A stretch of DNA of 51,540 nucleotides from Candidatus Bacteroides intestinavium (GTDB taxonomy: Bacteria > Bacteroidota > Bacteroidia > Bacteroidales > Bacteroidaceae). The position numbers and the translations under genes are program-made. The stretch spans positions 1 to 51,540 of the forward strand of contig DWZE01000027.1 of the NCBI GenBank assembly GCA_019118325.1, given 5' to 3'. The notes under the pieces were generated by a model. The model searched no databases. It had not been told where the DNA came from and was given only the letters and a program-made list of their open reading frames with translations. This document shows, one piece after another, positions 1 through 7,505 of the stretch. The stretch's first letter is position 1; each line of letters opens with the position of its first letter.

Positions 1-1
1 G

Positions 2-940
<939 letters not shown>

Positions 941-957
941 GAACAGGGGCAAGACGC

Positions 958-987
958 TTGCCGCATGAATATAAATCACTAACTTTG
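958..987 (+). promoter_or_regulatory. Bacteroidetes-type promoter for the small membrane-protein/TA operon
   Basis: A perfect TAnnTTTG box (TAACTTTG) lies at 980-987, with TTG at 958-960 in the -33 position, 19 nt upstream. The first ATG of the small operon is at 1007, which gives a short leader. Confidence 0.65.
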
Positions 988-1006
988 CAGGGGAGCATCA
1001 ACAGTT

Positions 1007-1201
1007 ATGTGGAAAGAGAAGCTGGGCAATTATCTGATTGACATATCGAAATATACACTGACCGCTATATTTATAGCGTCATTGTTCAAAGACTTGGAAG
1101 AAATGAAATAGGTGGTATATGGCTTAAGCTTGTTTGCTTCTGCCTCTTTGCTTATCACCGGTTTAATATTAACAAACAAAAAGAAGGAGGACAACCAATG
1201 A
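1007..1201 (+). pseudogene. small two-helix membrane protein (DUF6722-like) with an in-frame TAG
   Basis: From ATG 1007 the frame reads MWKEKLGNYLIDISKYTLTA..., then meets TAG at 1109-1111. It continues without a shift as VVYGLSLFASASLLITG...TNKKKEDNQ to TGA at 1199-1201. The two halves make one plausible protein of about 64 residues: an amphipathic start, a first membrane helix, a short loop, a second helix and a lysine-rich tail. From memory it resembles the small DUF6722-type proteins of Bacteroides, in which the TAG position would be Trp (TGG to TAG). The rest of the frame is intact, so the mutation looks recent, unless the stop is read through. The last codon overlaps the next start as ATGA. 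Confidence 0.6.
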
Positions 1202-1311
1202 CCGGAACCATCTTTATGCTATTGGCAATGGGAGTTCCCTGCGCCATCTTTCTGTTATGGTGCCTTACCCCCGGCGGCAAGAAATGGCTGAAGGCCAATC
1301 ACCTTATCTGA
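1198..1311 (+). CDS. 37-residue single-span membrane peptide
   Basis: This short ORF runs from ATG 1198 to TGA 1309-1311 and encodes 37 residues: a hydrophobic N-terminal span (TIFMLLAMGVPCAIFLLW), then a short basic tail with PGGKKWLKAN. A strong Shine-Dalgarno sequence, AAGGAGGA, precedes it, which is rare in this phylum. It overlaps the preceding gene by ATGA and lies 18 nt before an antitoxin-like gene. No function is recognised. Its membrane span and position make it a candidate small partner of the preceding membrane protein. It could also be a leader peptide. Confidence 0.6.
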   Translation: MTGTIFMLLAMGVPCAIFLLWCLTPGGKKWLKANHLI

Positions 1312-1329
1312 TAGAAAGGAGGAATTGAC

Positions 1330-1617
1330 ATGGACAACACTATGAACCTGAACGCCGAACTGCTGCGCGAGCTGAGCTACATCGCAGACGACGAGAACTA
1401 CCTGAAGAAAGCCCTGAAAGCCATCAAGAAGCTGGTGGCACAGCGGGAAGAAGAAACGTCCGCCCCCTCCGCCGTTTCCGAAGAAGCGGAAGAATACCGC
1501 CCCCTGAGCAAGGCCGAGGTGATGGAGAACATCCGCCAAGCCTTCCGGGACGCGAAGCTGATAAAGGAAGGGAAGATGAAAGCACCGACATGGGAGGAGA
1601 TTCGCGATGAATTGTAA
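1330..1617 (+). CDS. antitoxin-like protein of a type II TA pair
   Basis: A 95-residue, acidic, mostly helical protein. The C-terminal half (LSKAEVMENIRQAFRDAKLIKEGK...TWEEIRDEL) has the amphipathic pattern of an antitoxin tail that wraps a RelE/ParE-type toxin. It starts behind a clear AAAGGAGG and overlaps the next gene by 11 nt, the usual antitoxin-toxin arrangement. The middle (residues about 36-55) is Glu/Ala/Ser-rich and probably disordered. No DNA-binding motif is obvious, so autoregulation is only an inference. The role rests on gene order and on the partner's similarity. Confidence 0.7.
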   Translation: MDNTMNLNAELLRELSYIADDENYLKKALKAIKKLVAQREEETSAPSAVSEEAEEYRPLSKAEVMENIRQAFRDAKLIKEGKMKAPTWEEIRDEL

Positions 1618-1945
1618 TGTACGTCCTGGCAAGAAGTTCTTGAAAGAATTCAAGCGTTTGTATAAACATTACAAATCACTGAAAGGCGATGTGGATGCAT
1701 TAGTCGTTTCGCTCAAGGACAATCCCACCCAAGGCGTCGACCTGGGCGGCGGCATACGCAAAGTGCGCATGGCCATCACATCCAAGGGGAAAGGCAAGAG
1801 CGGCGGCGCCCGCATCATCACCCTGACGGTGCTGGTCAGCACTACCGACACAGACCTCTGGCTCCTCACCCTCTACGACAAGTCGGAACGGGAAACGATT
1901 ACCGACAGCGAGATAGCAGAGTTGCGCCGCCAGGAAGGATTATAA
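1607..1945 (+). CDS. RelE/ParE-superfamily toxin
   Basis: A 112-residue basic protein with the RelE/ParE fold pattern: helical start KKFLKEFKRLYKHYKSLKGDVDALV, loop NPTQGVDLGGGIRKVRMAITSKGKGKSGGARIITL, and C-terminal strands DLWLLTLYDKSERETITDSEI. The 'R/K-x-R-x...GGARI...LLxLYDKSE' pattern is typical of HigB-like mRNA interferases that cut on the ribosome. The gene overlaps the antitoxin-like gene by 11 nt, implying coupled translation. It appears intact. Whether it acts on mRNA or gyrase cannot be told from sequence. Confidence 0.82.
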   Translation: MNCNVRPGKKFLKEFKRLYKHYKSLKGDVDALVVSLKDNPTQGVDLGGGIRKVRMAITSKGKGKSGGARIITLTVLVSTTDTDLWLLTLYDKSERETITDSEIAELRRQEGL

Positions 1946-2111
1946 TAAGAAGTTGGTGGTCACCGGGATGGCGTGTCACTGGTTGTCTTCCTGGGGTTTC
2001 GTAGGATTCTTGCGTTTCTTCGCAAACTCAAATCAAAAAGACATGAGACAATCGGTTTTTAAAGGGTTTAATAAAGAATGATTACCTGACATCAACTGCA
2101 CCATAGTGTCG

Positions 2112-2774
2112 TTAGAAACGGCGACGGGGCGCGTTTCCGGCGGCCCGGCCGACCGTCTCCACTCGGAGAGCGTTGGCCTCCGCATTCTCTGCGTCAATAG
2201 CGGATAAAACAACGCTTTTTTTCTTGAGCTTCCCCTTGAGGAGAAGCGGTTCGCCGGTCGTGGTGTTTTCCAACTCAAGCAAGTAGCTGGAGGTTACCTC
2301 CATAAAGGTTTCCCGGTAGAAGACCGCGACCTTCACGTAAGGCGGTACGGTGATTCGAATGGATTCGTGCGTCCCATCCGGCCACAGCGTAGTAGCGCCC
2401 GGCTGGTAGGGAACAGGCACAGGTGTTGCAGAAGGATAGCCGTCATACATGGAGATGTCATACACCCAGAGCGTGTCATCTTGTTGCGGCCAATCAAAAT
2501 CCTCCGGAGTGGTGATGAGGAAGGTGTATTCGTCATAATCCGACTGCTTGGGTGTCCAGCCGACCTGCTTCTCCACGTCGGAATCGTTGTAATACTCGAA
2601 GCTGTCGGCCACGATTTCATACGTCTGCACGCCGTCGCCTCCTTCGAAGAAATAGTTGATGCCCCGCACCTCGAACGAGTCGAACGATGCAGGCTCTTGC
2701 ACCTGTTCATCATCTCCGCACGCTGCCAGCAGCGGAAGCAAGAAACAAAGGGAGAGCAATCTTTTCGTATTCAT
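2112..2774 (-). CDS. lipoprotein of unknown function
   Basis: A 220-residue secreted lipoprotein. The N-terminus MNTKRLLSLCFLLPLLAACGDD has a basic start, a hydrophobic core and the lipobox LAAC, so Cys19 should be lipidated. Acidic residues directly after the Cys are compatible with surface export in Bacteroidetes. The rest is beta-rich with many aromatic and acidic residues and no recognised catalytic motif. The C-terminus ends in an unusual Arg-rich tail (APRRRF). It lies 36 nt downstream of the minus-strand toxin gene, and a weak TAATTTG sits at that gene's end (about 2806-2812). It converges with the plus-strand TA pair. Function unknown. Confidence 0.75.
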   Translation of the reverse strand: MNTKRLLSLCFLLPLLAACGDDEQVQEPASFDSFEVRGINYFFEGGDGVQTYEIVADSFEYYNDSDVEKQVGWTPKQSDYDEYTFLITTPEDFDWPQQDDTLWVYDISMYDGYPSATPVPVPYQPGATTLWPDGTHESIRITVPPYVKVAVFYRETFMEVTSSYLLELENTTTGEPLLLKGKLKKKSVVLSAIDAENAEANALRVETVGRAAGNAPRRRF

Positions 2775-2810
2775 AGCTTTGATAAATTAACGGTTATACA
2801 TCTGCACAAA

Positions 2811-3131
2811 TTATCCCAGCGGGCGTGCCAGACGTGCGGGTTCGCGCCGGGTATCCCAGAGGTCGGCGATGAATACGGTCTGCCTGGATTCGTCCACGTA
2901 ATAGACCAGTTTGATCAACTTGTGGACAACCAACGAACGATATGGTTTCTTACGCCCTTGAAGCAAGGGTTCAACCGCTCCCATACCAGGATTATCGGCC
3001 AGCCTGCGCACGTAATCCATAATTCTGTTATTCATCTTCAACGCAGCTTTTACGCCAAACTCCTTTTCCCCATAAGCCAAAAAAGCGATGCGCTTCTTAT
3101 TGGCTTTTTTGATCCACACTACTTGAGCCAT
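2811..3131 (-). CDS. RelE/ParE-family toxin
   Basis: A 106-residue basic toxin: MAQVVWIKKANKKRIAFLAYGEKEFGVKAALKMNNRI..., then LADNPGMGAVEPLLQGRKKPYRSLVVHKLIKLVYYVDESRQTVFIADLWDTRREP. The 'YRSLVVHKLIKLVYYVDE...VFIADLWDTRREP' end is characteristic of ParE/RelE-type toxins. Start 3131 (MAQVV) is preferred to an upstream start because it overlaps the antitoxin end by 13 nt and gives family length. It pairs with the minus-strand antitoxin and is distinct in sequence from the plus-strand toxin 1 kb away. Confidence 0.85.
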   Translation of the reverse strand: MAQVVWIKKANKKRIAFLAYGEKEFGVKAALKMNNRIMDYVRRLADNPGMGAVEPLLQGRKKPYRSLVVHKLIKLVYYVDESRQTVFIADLWDTRREPARLARPLG

Positions 3132-3370
3132 GGCAAAGCTTCCCTTACTTGCTTGTCCGCCTCTTCCGAGGTCAACCACTCGCCCGCCTCCAGCTCGGCC
3201 TCGAACTCGTCGATCCGCGCGTTCAGCTCCTCCATGGTGTAGGGTGCGAGGCGTCCTTCCTGCTCCCGGTCCGCGTCTTCATACAGCCGGTCGGCCAGCC
3301 AGCGCTTGTCCGCCGCGCTGAGCGTATGCAGCATGCCCAGGATGCCTTCCATCGATACGGTTGCCTTCAT
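3119..3370 (-). CDS. antitoxin of a RelE/ParE-type TA pair
   Basis: An 83-residue acidic helical protein (MKATVSMEGILGMLHTLSAADKRWLADRLYED...EWLTSEEADKQVREALPWLK). The N-terminal 'LSAADKRWLADRL' helix is common in small antitoxins of the addiction-module type. The tail holds the Glu-rich, Trp-anchored segment expected to bind the toxin. It has its own promoter box and an AGGAGGA Shine-Dalgarno 7-13 nt upstream. Its stop overlaps the toxin start. It is read away from sufC, so the two promoters are divergent. Confidence 0.8.
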   Translation of the reverse strand: MKATVSMEGILGMLHTLSAADKRWLADRLYEDADREQEGRLAPYTMEELNARIDEFEAELEAGEWLTSEEADKQVREALPWLK

Positions 3371-3400
3371 AGCTTGTCCTCCTATATTGCGTTAATGCCA

Positions 3401-3430
3401 CAAAGATAACGCATTCCGGCCAATATGCAA
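3401..3430 (-). promoter_or_regulatory. promoter of the minus-strand TA pair
   Basis: Read on the minus strand, TATCTTTG (complement of 3401-3408) is a perfect -7 box. TTGC (complement of 3427-3430) lies about 18 nt upstream as a -33 element. A Shine-Dalgarno AGGAGGA (complement of 3377-3383) follows before ATG 3370. Confidence 0.65.
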
Positions 3431-3462
3431 GGACAGGCAGGGATTTTTTGGGGGAATATTCG

Positions 3463-3470
3463 TATCTTTG
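3463..3470 (+). promoter_or_regulatory. -7 box of the sufC promoter
   Basis: TATCTTTG matches TAnnTTTG and lies 33 nt upstream of the sufC ATG. sufC therefore has its own promoter and does not depend on read-through from sufB. It faces away from the TA promoter about 60 bp upstream. Confidence 0.65.
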
Positions 3471-3503
3471 CAGCCGGACAACGCATTAATATCTATAGAA
3501 TAT

Positions 3504-4256
3504 ATGTTAGAAATCAAAGACCTGCATGCCGAGATAAACGGCAAAGAGATACTGCGGGGCATCGACCTCACCATCCGCGACGGCGAGGTGCATGCCCTGA
3601 TGGGACAGAACGGCGCGGGCAAGAGCACGCTGAGCAACGTCCTCGTCGGCCACCCCGCCTACCGCGTGACGCGCGGCACGGTCCTGTTCAACGGCCGCGA
3701 CCTGCTGGCCATGTCGCCCGAAGACCGGGCGCACGAAGGCCTGTTCCTGTCCTTCCAGACACCGGTGGAGATACCCGGCGTGTCGATGGTGAACTTCATG
3801 CGCACCGCCGTCAACGAGCAGCGCAAGTACCGCCACCAGCCCGCCCTCAGCGCCTCGGAGTTCCTCAAGCTGATGCGCGAGAAGCGCGCCATCGTCGAGC
3901 TGGACAGCAAGCTGGCCAACCGCTCCGTCAACGAGGGCTTCAGCGGCGGCGAGAAGAAGCGCAACGAAATCTTCCAGATGGCCATGCTGGAGCCTACCCT
4001 CGCCATCCTGGACGAGACGGACTCCGGCCTCGACGTCGACGCCCTGCGCATCGTGGCCGAAGGCTTCAACAAGCTGCGCACTCCCGAGACTTCTGCCTTG
4101 GTCATCACGCACTACCAGCGCCTGCTGGACTACCTCCGGCCGGACACGGTGCACGTCCTGCTGGGCGGACGCATCGTCAAGACCGGCGGGCCGGAACTGG
4201 CGCAGGAGATCGAGCAGCGCGGATTCGACTGGATCAAGAAGGAGGTGAACGAATAA
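3504..4256 (+). CDS. sufC: SufC, ATPase of the Fe-S assembly complex
   Basis: A 250-residue ABC-type ATPase that powers SufBCD during Fe-S cluster assembly in the cytosol. It has Walker A GQNGAGKST near residue 35, the SufC-type Q-loop region SFQTPVEIPGVS, signature FSGGEKKRNEI, Walker B LAILDETDSGLDVDAL and the H-loop VITHYQRLL. Start 3504 (MLEIKDLHAEING) is preferred to the in-frame 3468 codon because the -7 box at 3463-3470 places transcription after 3468. A GxxExxY cassette begins 5 nt after its stop and separates it from sufD. Confidence 0.97.
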   Translation: MLEIKDLHAEINGKEILRGIDLTIRDGEVHALMGQNGAGKSTLSNVLVGHPAYRVTRGTVLFNGRDLLAMSPEDRAHEGLFLSFQTPVEIPGVSMVNFMRTAVNEQRKYRHQPALSASEFLKLMREKRAIVELDSKLANRSVNEGFSGGEKKRNEIFQMAMLEPTLAILDETDSGLDVDALRIVAEGFNKLRTPETSALVITHYQRLLDYLRPDTVHVLLGGRIVKTGGPELAQEIEQRGFDWIKKEVNE

Positions 4257-4260
4257 CGGA

Positions 4261-4696
4261 TTAGGCGCGGATTACGCGGATTTCACGGATTAACTCATGC
4301 TACACGAGGAATTGACGCAAAAGATAATAAAAGCCTTTTACGAAGTGCACAATACGCTTGGCTTTGGCTTTTTAGAGCAAGTGTATCAAAACGCACTTTA
4401 TAAAGAATTGTGTCGCCAGGGAATGAAAGTAGAATGCCAAAAACAAATACGGGTATTCTACAAAGATGAATTAGTTGGCCATTATGTAGCCGATATGGTA
4501 GTGGAAGATACCGTGATTTTAGAACTAAAGGCCGTTCAGTCCTTACGGCTTGAACACGAATTCCAGTTAATAAACTATTTGAAAGCCACCGGCATGCAAG
4601 TAGGATTGTTATTGAACTTCGGCCATAGCGCAGAGTTCAGACGTAAAGTGTTTACTAAATAAATTAATCCGTGAAATCCGCGCAATCCGCGCCTAA
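4261..4696 (+). mobile_element. GxxExxY cassette bounded by 33-bp inverted repeats
   Basis: Arms at 4261-4293 and 4664-4696 are inverted copies with one mismatch in 33 positions. They lie tightly around a single gene, 4 nt before its start and 1 nt after its stop. Each arm is built of 9-nt units (gcgcggatt, acgcggatt, tcacggatt). The unit sits between sufC and sufD, which normally adjoin, and is AT-richer than both. No target-site duplication is visible. The whole behaves structurally like an inserted cassette, although no mechanism of movement can be read from it. Confidence 0.75.
4297..4662 (+). CDS. GxxExxY family protein
   Basis: A 121-residue protein of the GxxExxY family (TIGR04256-type). 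It carries the naming motif as GFLEQVY at about residues 24-30, then a basic-acidic core with GHYVADMVVEDTVILELKAV, which resembles the D...E-x-K core of PD-(D/E)XK nucleases, and a final GLLLNFG segment. Family function is not established; a nuclease-like role is an inference from the D-V-I-L-E-L-K pattern. Its codon use is AT-rich, unlike sufC and sufD. The flanking repeats suggest it spreads as a unit. Confidence 0.88.
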   Translation: MLHEELTQKIIKAFYEVHNTLGFGFLEQVYQNALYKELCRQGMKVECQKQIRVFYKDELVGHYVADMVVEDTVILELKAVQSLRLEHEFQLINYLKATGMQVGLLLNFGHSAEFRRKVFTK

Positions 4697-4710
4697 AAAT
4701 AAATAGATAT

Positions 4711-6033
4711 ATGAGACCCGAACAACAATACATCGACCTATACGCCCAGGCGGAAGCCCTGCTGCGCACCCACAGCACCGAGCCGCTGAACCGCCTGCGC
4801 GCCCGTGCCTTCGCCGACTTCGAGCGGCTGGGCTTCCCCACCCGCCGGCAGGAAGACTGCAAGTACACCGACGTGCCCCGCGCCTTCGAGCCGGACTACG
4901 GCATGAACCTCAAGCGGCTGCCCATCCCCGTCAATCCCTACGAAGTGTTCAAGTGCGACGTGCCCAACATGAGCACCTCGCTGTTCTTCGTGGTGAACGA
5001 CGCCCTCTCCTACACGGAAAAGACGCTGCCCGACGGCGTCATCCTGGGCAACTTCCGCGACTATCCCGAACTGGTGGAGCGATACCTCGGCACCCTGGCC
5101 GACACGTCGCGCGACGGGCTGACCGCCTTCAACACCGCCTTTGCCCAGGACGGCGTGCTGCTCTACGTCCCCCGCGGCGTCATCGTGGAGAAGCCCATCC
5201 AGCTCATCAATATCCTGCGCAGCGACGTGCCCCTGCTGGTGAACCGCCGCGTGCTCATCGTCCTGGAGGACGGCGCACAAGCCCGCCTGCTGGTGTGCGA
5301 CCACACGATGGACGAGGTGAACTTCCTGGCCACCCAGGTCATCGAAGTTTTTGCGGGCCGCGACAGCGTGTTCGACCTCTACGAACTGGAGGAAACGCAC
5401 ACCGGGACCACCCGCCTGAGCAACCTCTACGTCCGCCAGGAAGCCGGCAGCAACGTCTTGCTGAACGGCATGACCCTGACCAACGGCACCACACGCAACA
5501 GTACCCGCGTCCTGCTGGCCGGCGAGAACGCTTCGCTGGACCTTTGCGGCATGGCCATCGCCGACCGGAACCAGCACGTGGACACGCGCACCGTCGTGGA
5601 GCACGCCGTCCCCTCGTGCACCTCGCGCCAACTCTTCAAGAACGTGCTGGACGACCACGCCACGGGCGCCTTCTCCGGCCTCGTCCTTGTCCGTCCCGGC
5701 GCGCAGCACACCGATGCCCGCCAAACTAACCGCAACCTCTGCGCCACCCGCGACGCCCGCATGTACACCCAGCCCCAGCTGGAAATCTATGCCGACGACG
5801 TGAAGTGCAGCCACGGCGCCACGGTGGGCCAGCTGGACGATGCGGCCCTCTTCTACATGCGCCAGCGCGGCATCCCCCTGCACGAAGCCCGCCTGCTGCT
5901 GATGTTCGCCTTCGTGGGCGAGGTGGTGGACACCATCCGCCTCGATGCCCTGAAGGACCGCCTGCACCACCTGGTGGAGAAGCGTTTCCGCGGCGAACTG
6001 GGACGGTGCAGGACGTGCGGCGGATGCCGGTAA
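4711..6033 (+). CDS. sufD: SufD, Fe-S assembly complex subunit
   Basis: A 440-residue SufD, paralogue of SufB, forming SufBC2D with a role in iron acquisition and cluster assembly. The N-terminal helical part has the typical FPTRRQEDCKYTDV. The SufBD core runs from about residue 130 (GVLLYVPRGVIVEKPIQLIN) to 400 (KCSHGATVGQLDDAALFYMRQRGIP). The C-terminus is Cys-rich (GRCRTCGGCR), a tail that could hold metal. The start ATG lies 15 nt after the right arm of the GxxExxY cassette, so the original leader and any coupling to sufC have been replaced. Confidence 0.96.
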   Translation: MRPEQQYIDLYAQAEALLRTHSTEPLNRLRARAFADFERLGFPTRRQEDCKYTDVPRAFEPDYGMNLKRLPIPVNPYEVFKCDVPNMSTSLFFVVNDALSYTEKTLPDGVILGNFRDYPELVERYLGTLADTSRDGLTAFNTAFAQDGVLLYVPRGVIVEKPIQLINILRSDVPLLVNRRVLIVLEDGAQARLLVCDHTMDEVNFLATQVIEVFAGRDSVFDLYELEETHTGTTRLSNLYVRQEAGSNVLLNGMTLTNGTTRNSTRVLLAGENASLDLCGMAIADRNQHVDTRTVVEHAVPSCTSRQLFKNVLDDHATGAFSGLVLVRPGAQHTDARQTNRNLCATRDARMYTQPQLEIYADDVKCSHGATVGQLDDAALFYMRQRGIPLHEARLLLMFAFVGEVVDTIRLDALKDRLHHLVEKRFRGELGRCRTCGGCR

Positions 6034-6071
6034 AGTGATCAAGAACCAATCATTTGTCATTATAAAAGTGG

Positions 6072-6216
6072 GTGTGCCGAAATATAAAATGGCACGCAGA
6101 TGACACTGATTAAACAGATTTTTCACAGATTTGTCTAACTGTAAATCAACGAAGTATAACCAGTGGTCATCTGTCGCATCTGCGTCATCTGCGTGCCATT
6201 CTATATTTTGACACAC
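6072..6216. repeat. 145-bp element with 33-bp inverted arms and 9-nt units
   Basis: Arms 6072-6104 and 6184-6216 are inverted copies with 30 of 33 matches, sharing a perfect AATGGCACGCAGATGAC core. Inside, both sides continue in 9-nt units ending in GATT or GATG on one strand (acgcagatg, acactgatt, aaacagatt) and catctgcgt on the other. That is the same unit plan as the arms around the GxxExxY gene. It lies just after sufD and has no ORF. It may be a decayed or gene-less relative of that cassette, and it can also fold as a long hairpin behind sufD. Confidence 0.7.
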
Positions 6217-6239
6217 TCTCTTTTTATGGTCAGGGTGGC

Positions 6240-6824
6240 CTATGCCTTTAGCTGCTTGATGCGCCTCAACATGTCATCCAGATTTCTGTTGACTTTCTTC
6301 TCCCGATAAATCCCTATCTCTACAGCCACGACCATTGCTACCAAACTAACCGTAAGAACAGGCAAGTTCAATCTATATCCGCACGCTATCAAGACCGTCC
6401 ACACAATTAAAGCAATACCGGGTATCAGCAAAATCCGATGTATCAGCGACCGCAGCTTCCGATAACGGATTGTTCTTTCGGTAGCATCGGTCATGTTGAG
6501 CGTTGCCAACCTTTGTGGTGCTAAAACTTTGTAACAACGCCTGTCCAATATAAACTCTGCGGCAGCCATCGCATCCATCAGCAAGATAAATCCCCAATGA
6601 TATCCCATGGCCAGAAAAACGACTGTCAGCACCGGTGCTCCAATCAGGGAAACCAAGAAACGGGATTTATATTCACGTTCGATGACGGAAACATGCCTAG
6701 TCATGGCCTCCTTCAGCATATTGTCATTAATGATGGCTAGCTTGTCCAGCTTCCGGCTGAACAGGGCAAATTGTTCTTTCAATTCCTGCAATTCGGCTAA
6801 GTTCATTTCTTGTGTCATAATCAT
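6240..6824 (-). CDS. four-helix membrane protein coupled to an ECF sigma factor (putative anti-sigma factor)
   Basis: A 194-residue protein with a cytosolic coiled-coil-like start (NLAELQELKEQFALFSRKLDKLA), four predicted membrane spans in two pairs (SLIGAPVLTVVFLAMGYHW, GFILLMDAMAAAEF, ILLIPGIALIVWTVLIACGY, LPVLTVSLVAMVVAVEIGI) and a basic C-terminal tail. It begins 9 nt after the sigma gene stop on the same strand. In this phylum such downstream membrane proteins are candidates for sequestering the sigma factor, but no known anti-sigma domain is recognisable. Role inferred from context only. Confidence 0.6.
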   Translation of the reverse strand: MIMTQEMNLAELQELKEQFALFSRKLDKLAIINDNMLKEAMTRHVSVIEREYKSRFLVSLIGAPVLTVVFLAMGYHWGFILLMDAMAAAEFILDRRCYKVLAPQRLATLNMTDATERTIRYRKLRSLIHRILLIPGIALIVWTVLIACGYRLNLPVLTVSLVAMVVAVEIGIYREKKVNRNLDDMLRRIKQLKA

Positions 6825-6833
6825 TCGGTGTTT

Positions 6834-7315
6834 TTAATCGTTAGACATGGCTTTCAACTGTTCCTTGATGCGGAACAAACGGGTGGTGACGGCAGACAGC
6901 GATATGCCGACTACGTTGGCTATGTCCTGATAGCTCATGTTCTCCAGCCAAAGGAGAATGATGGCGCGGTCGAAGACATCCAGTCGACTGATGCGCTCGT
7001 ACAACTGTTGAATCTGCTTGCTGTGGGTGTCGGTATCGTTGTACAAGTCGATATCGACCGAAAGAGGCACCGTCTGTACACTACGTTTCTTCTTCCGTTC
7101 CTGGTTGTTGCAAGTATTCAGGCTGACACGCCATATCCACGTCTTCAGGCTACTCTCGCCCCGGAAGTCCTGAAAACCTTTCCACAGGTTTATCAGTATC
7201 TCCTGGAAGTAGTCCTGCACTTCGTCCTCGTCTTGGAGAAGAAGTAGCAGACGGTGTAGATGGTCTTCTTGTACTTGCCGACCATTGTGGTAAATGCTTG
7301 TTCTTTGTTGTCCAT
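6834..7315 (-). pseudogene. ECF sigma factor gene with a one-base frameshift near 7235
   Basis: ATG 7315 opens a frame reading MDNKEQAFTTMVGKYKKTIYTVCYFFS, the expected start of sigma region 2. The match then moves to another frame, DEDEVQDYFQEILINLWKGF, and runs to TAA at 6834. Restoring one base at about 7230-7240 gives one protein of about 160 residues. It would have region 2 with LINLWKGFQDFRGESSLKTWIWRVSLNTCNN and region 4 with SYQDIANVVGISLSAVTTRLFRIKEQL. Without that base only a truncated product from an internal start is possible. Sequencing error and real inactivation cannot be separated here. Confidence 0.75.
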
Positions 7316-7386
7316 CACGTATCCGTTTTTTGAAAGTTTCTACTCATTTAGACACCGAACAGGCCGATTCCTTTCAGAAAAAATCG

Positions 7387-7403
7387 CTTTTTTGCGAAAA
7401 AAG
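7387..7403. repeat. short perfect hairpin in the sigma/sufS divergent region
   Basis: CTTTTTTGCGAAAAAAG is self-complementary apart from its centre. It lies just downstream of the minus-strand -7 box, at the expected start of the sigma transcript, so it may be a site for autoregulation or a 5' hairpin. Confidence 0.4.
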
Positions 7404-7410
7404 TCGGTGA

Positions 7411-7442
7411 CAAAGATATGCTCTTTGCGGGAAAAAGGCAAA
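7411..7442 (-). promoter_or_regulatory. promoter of the ECF sigma operon
   Basis: On the minus strand TATCTTTG (complement of 7411-7418) is a perfect -7 box, with TTTG (complement of 7439-7442) 20 nt upstream as the -33 element. The leader to ATG 7315 would be about 90 nt. Confidence 0.7.
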
Positions 7443-7471
7443 ACTGCATACTATTATTGACGGAAAGCGCG

Positions 7472-7479
7472 TATCTTTG
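7472..7479 (+). promoter_or_regulatory. -7 box of the sufS promoter
   Basis: TATCTTTG is a perfect -7 box. Transcription starting about 7 nt downstream leaves only a few bases before ATG 7491 but about 20 nt before ATG 7506, so it helps decide the sufS start. Confidence 0.65.
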
Positions 7480-7505
7480 CGCAGACATTTATGAAAGAAA
7501 GACTT

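Noticed and set aside
4261..4696. Target-site duplication around the GxxExxY cassette
   Set aside because: The bases flanking the two arms show no convincing direct repeat, so ordinary transposition cannot be claimed.
7491..7505. ATG 7491 as the sufS start
   Set aside because: The -7 box at 7472-7479 leaves almost no leader before it. ATG 7506 fits the usual SufS N-terminus.
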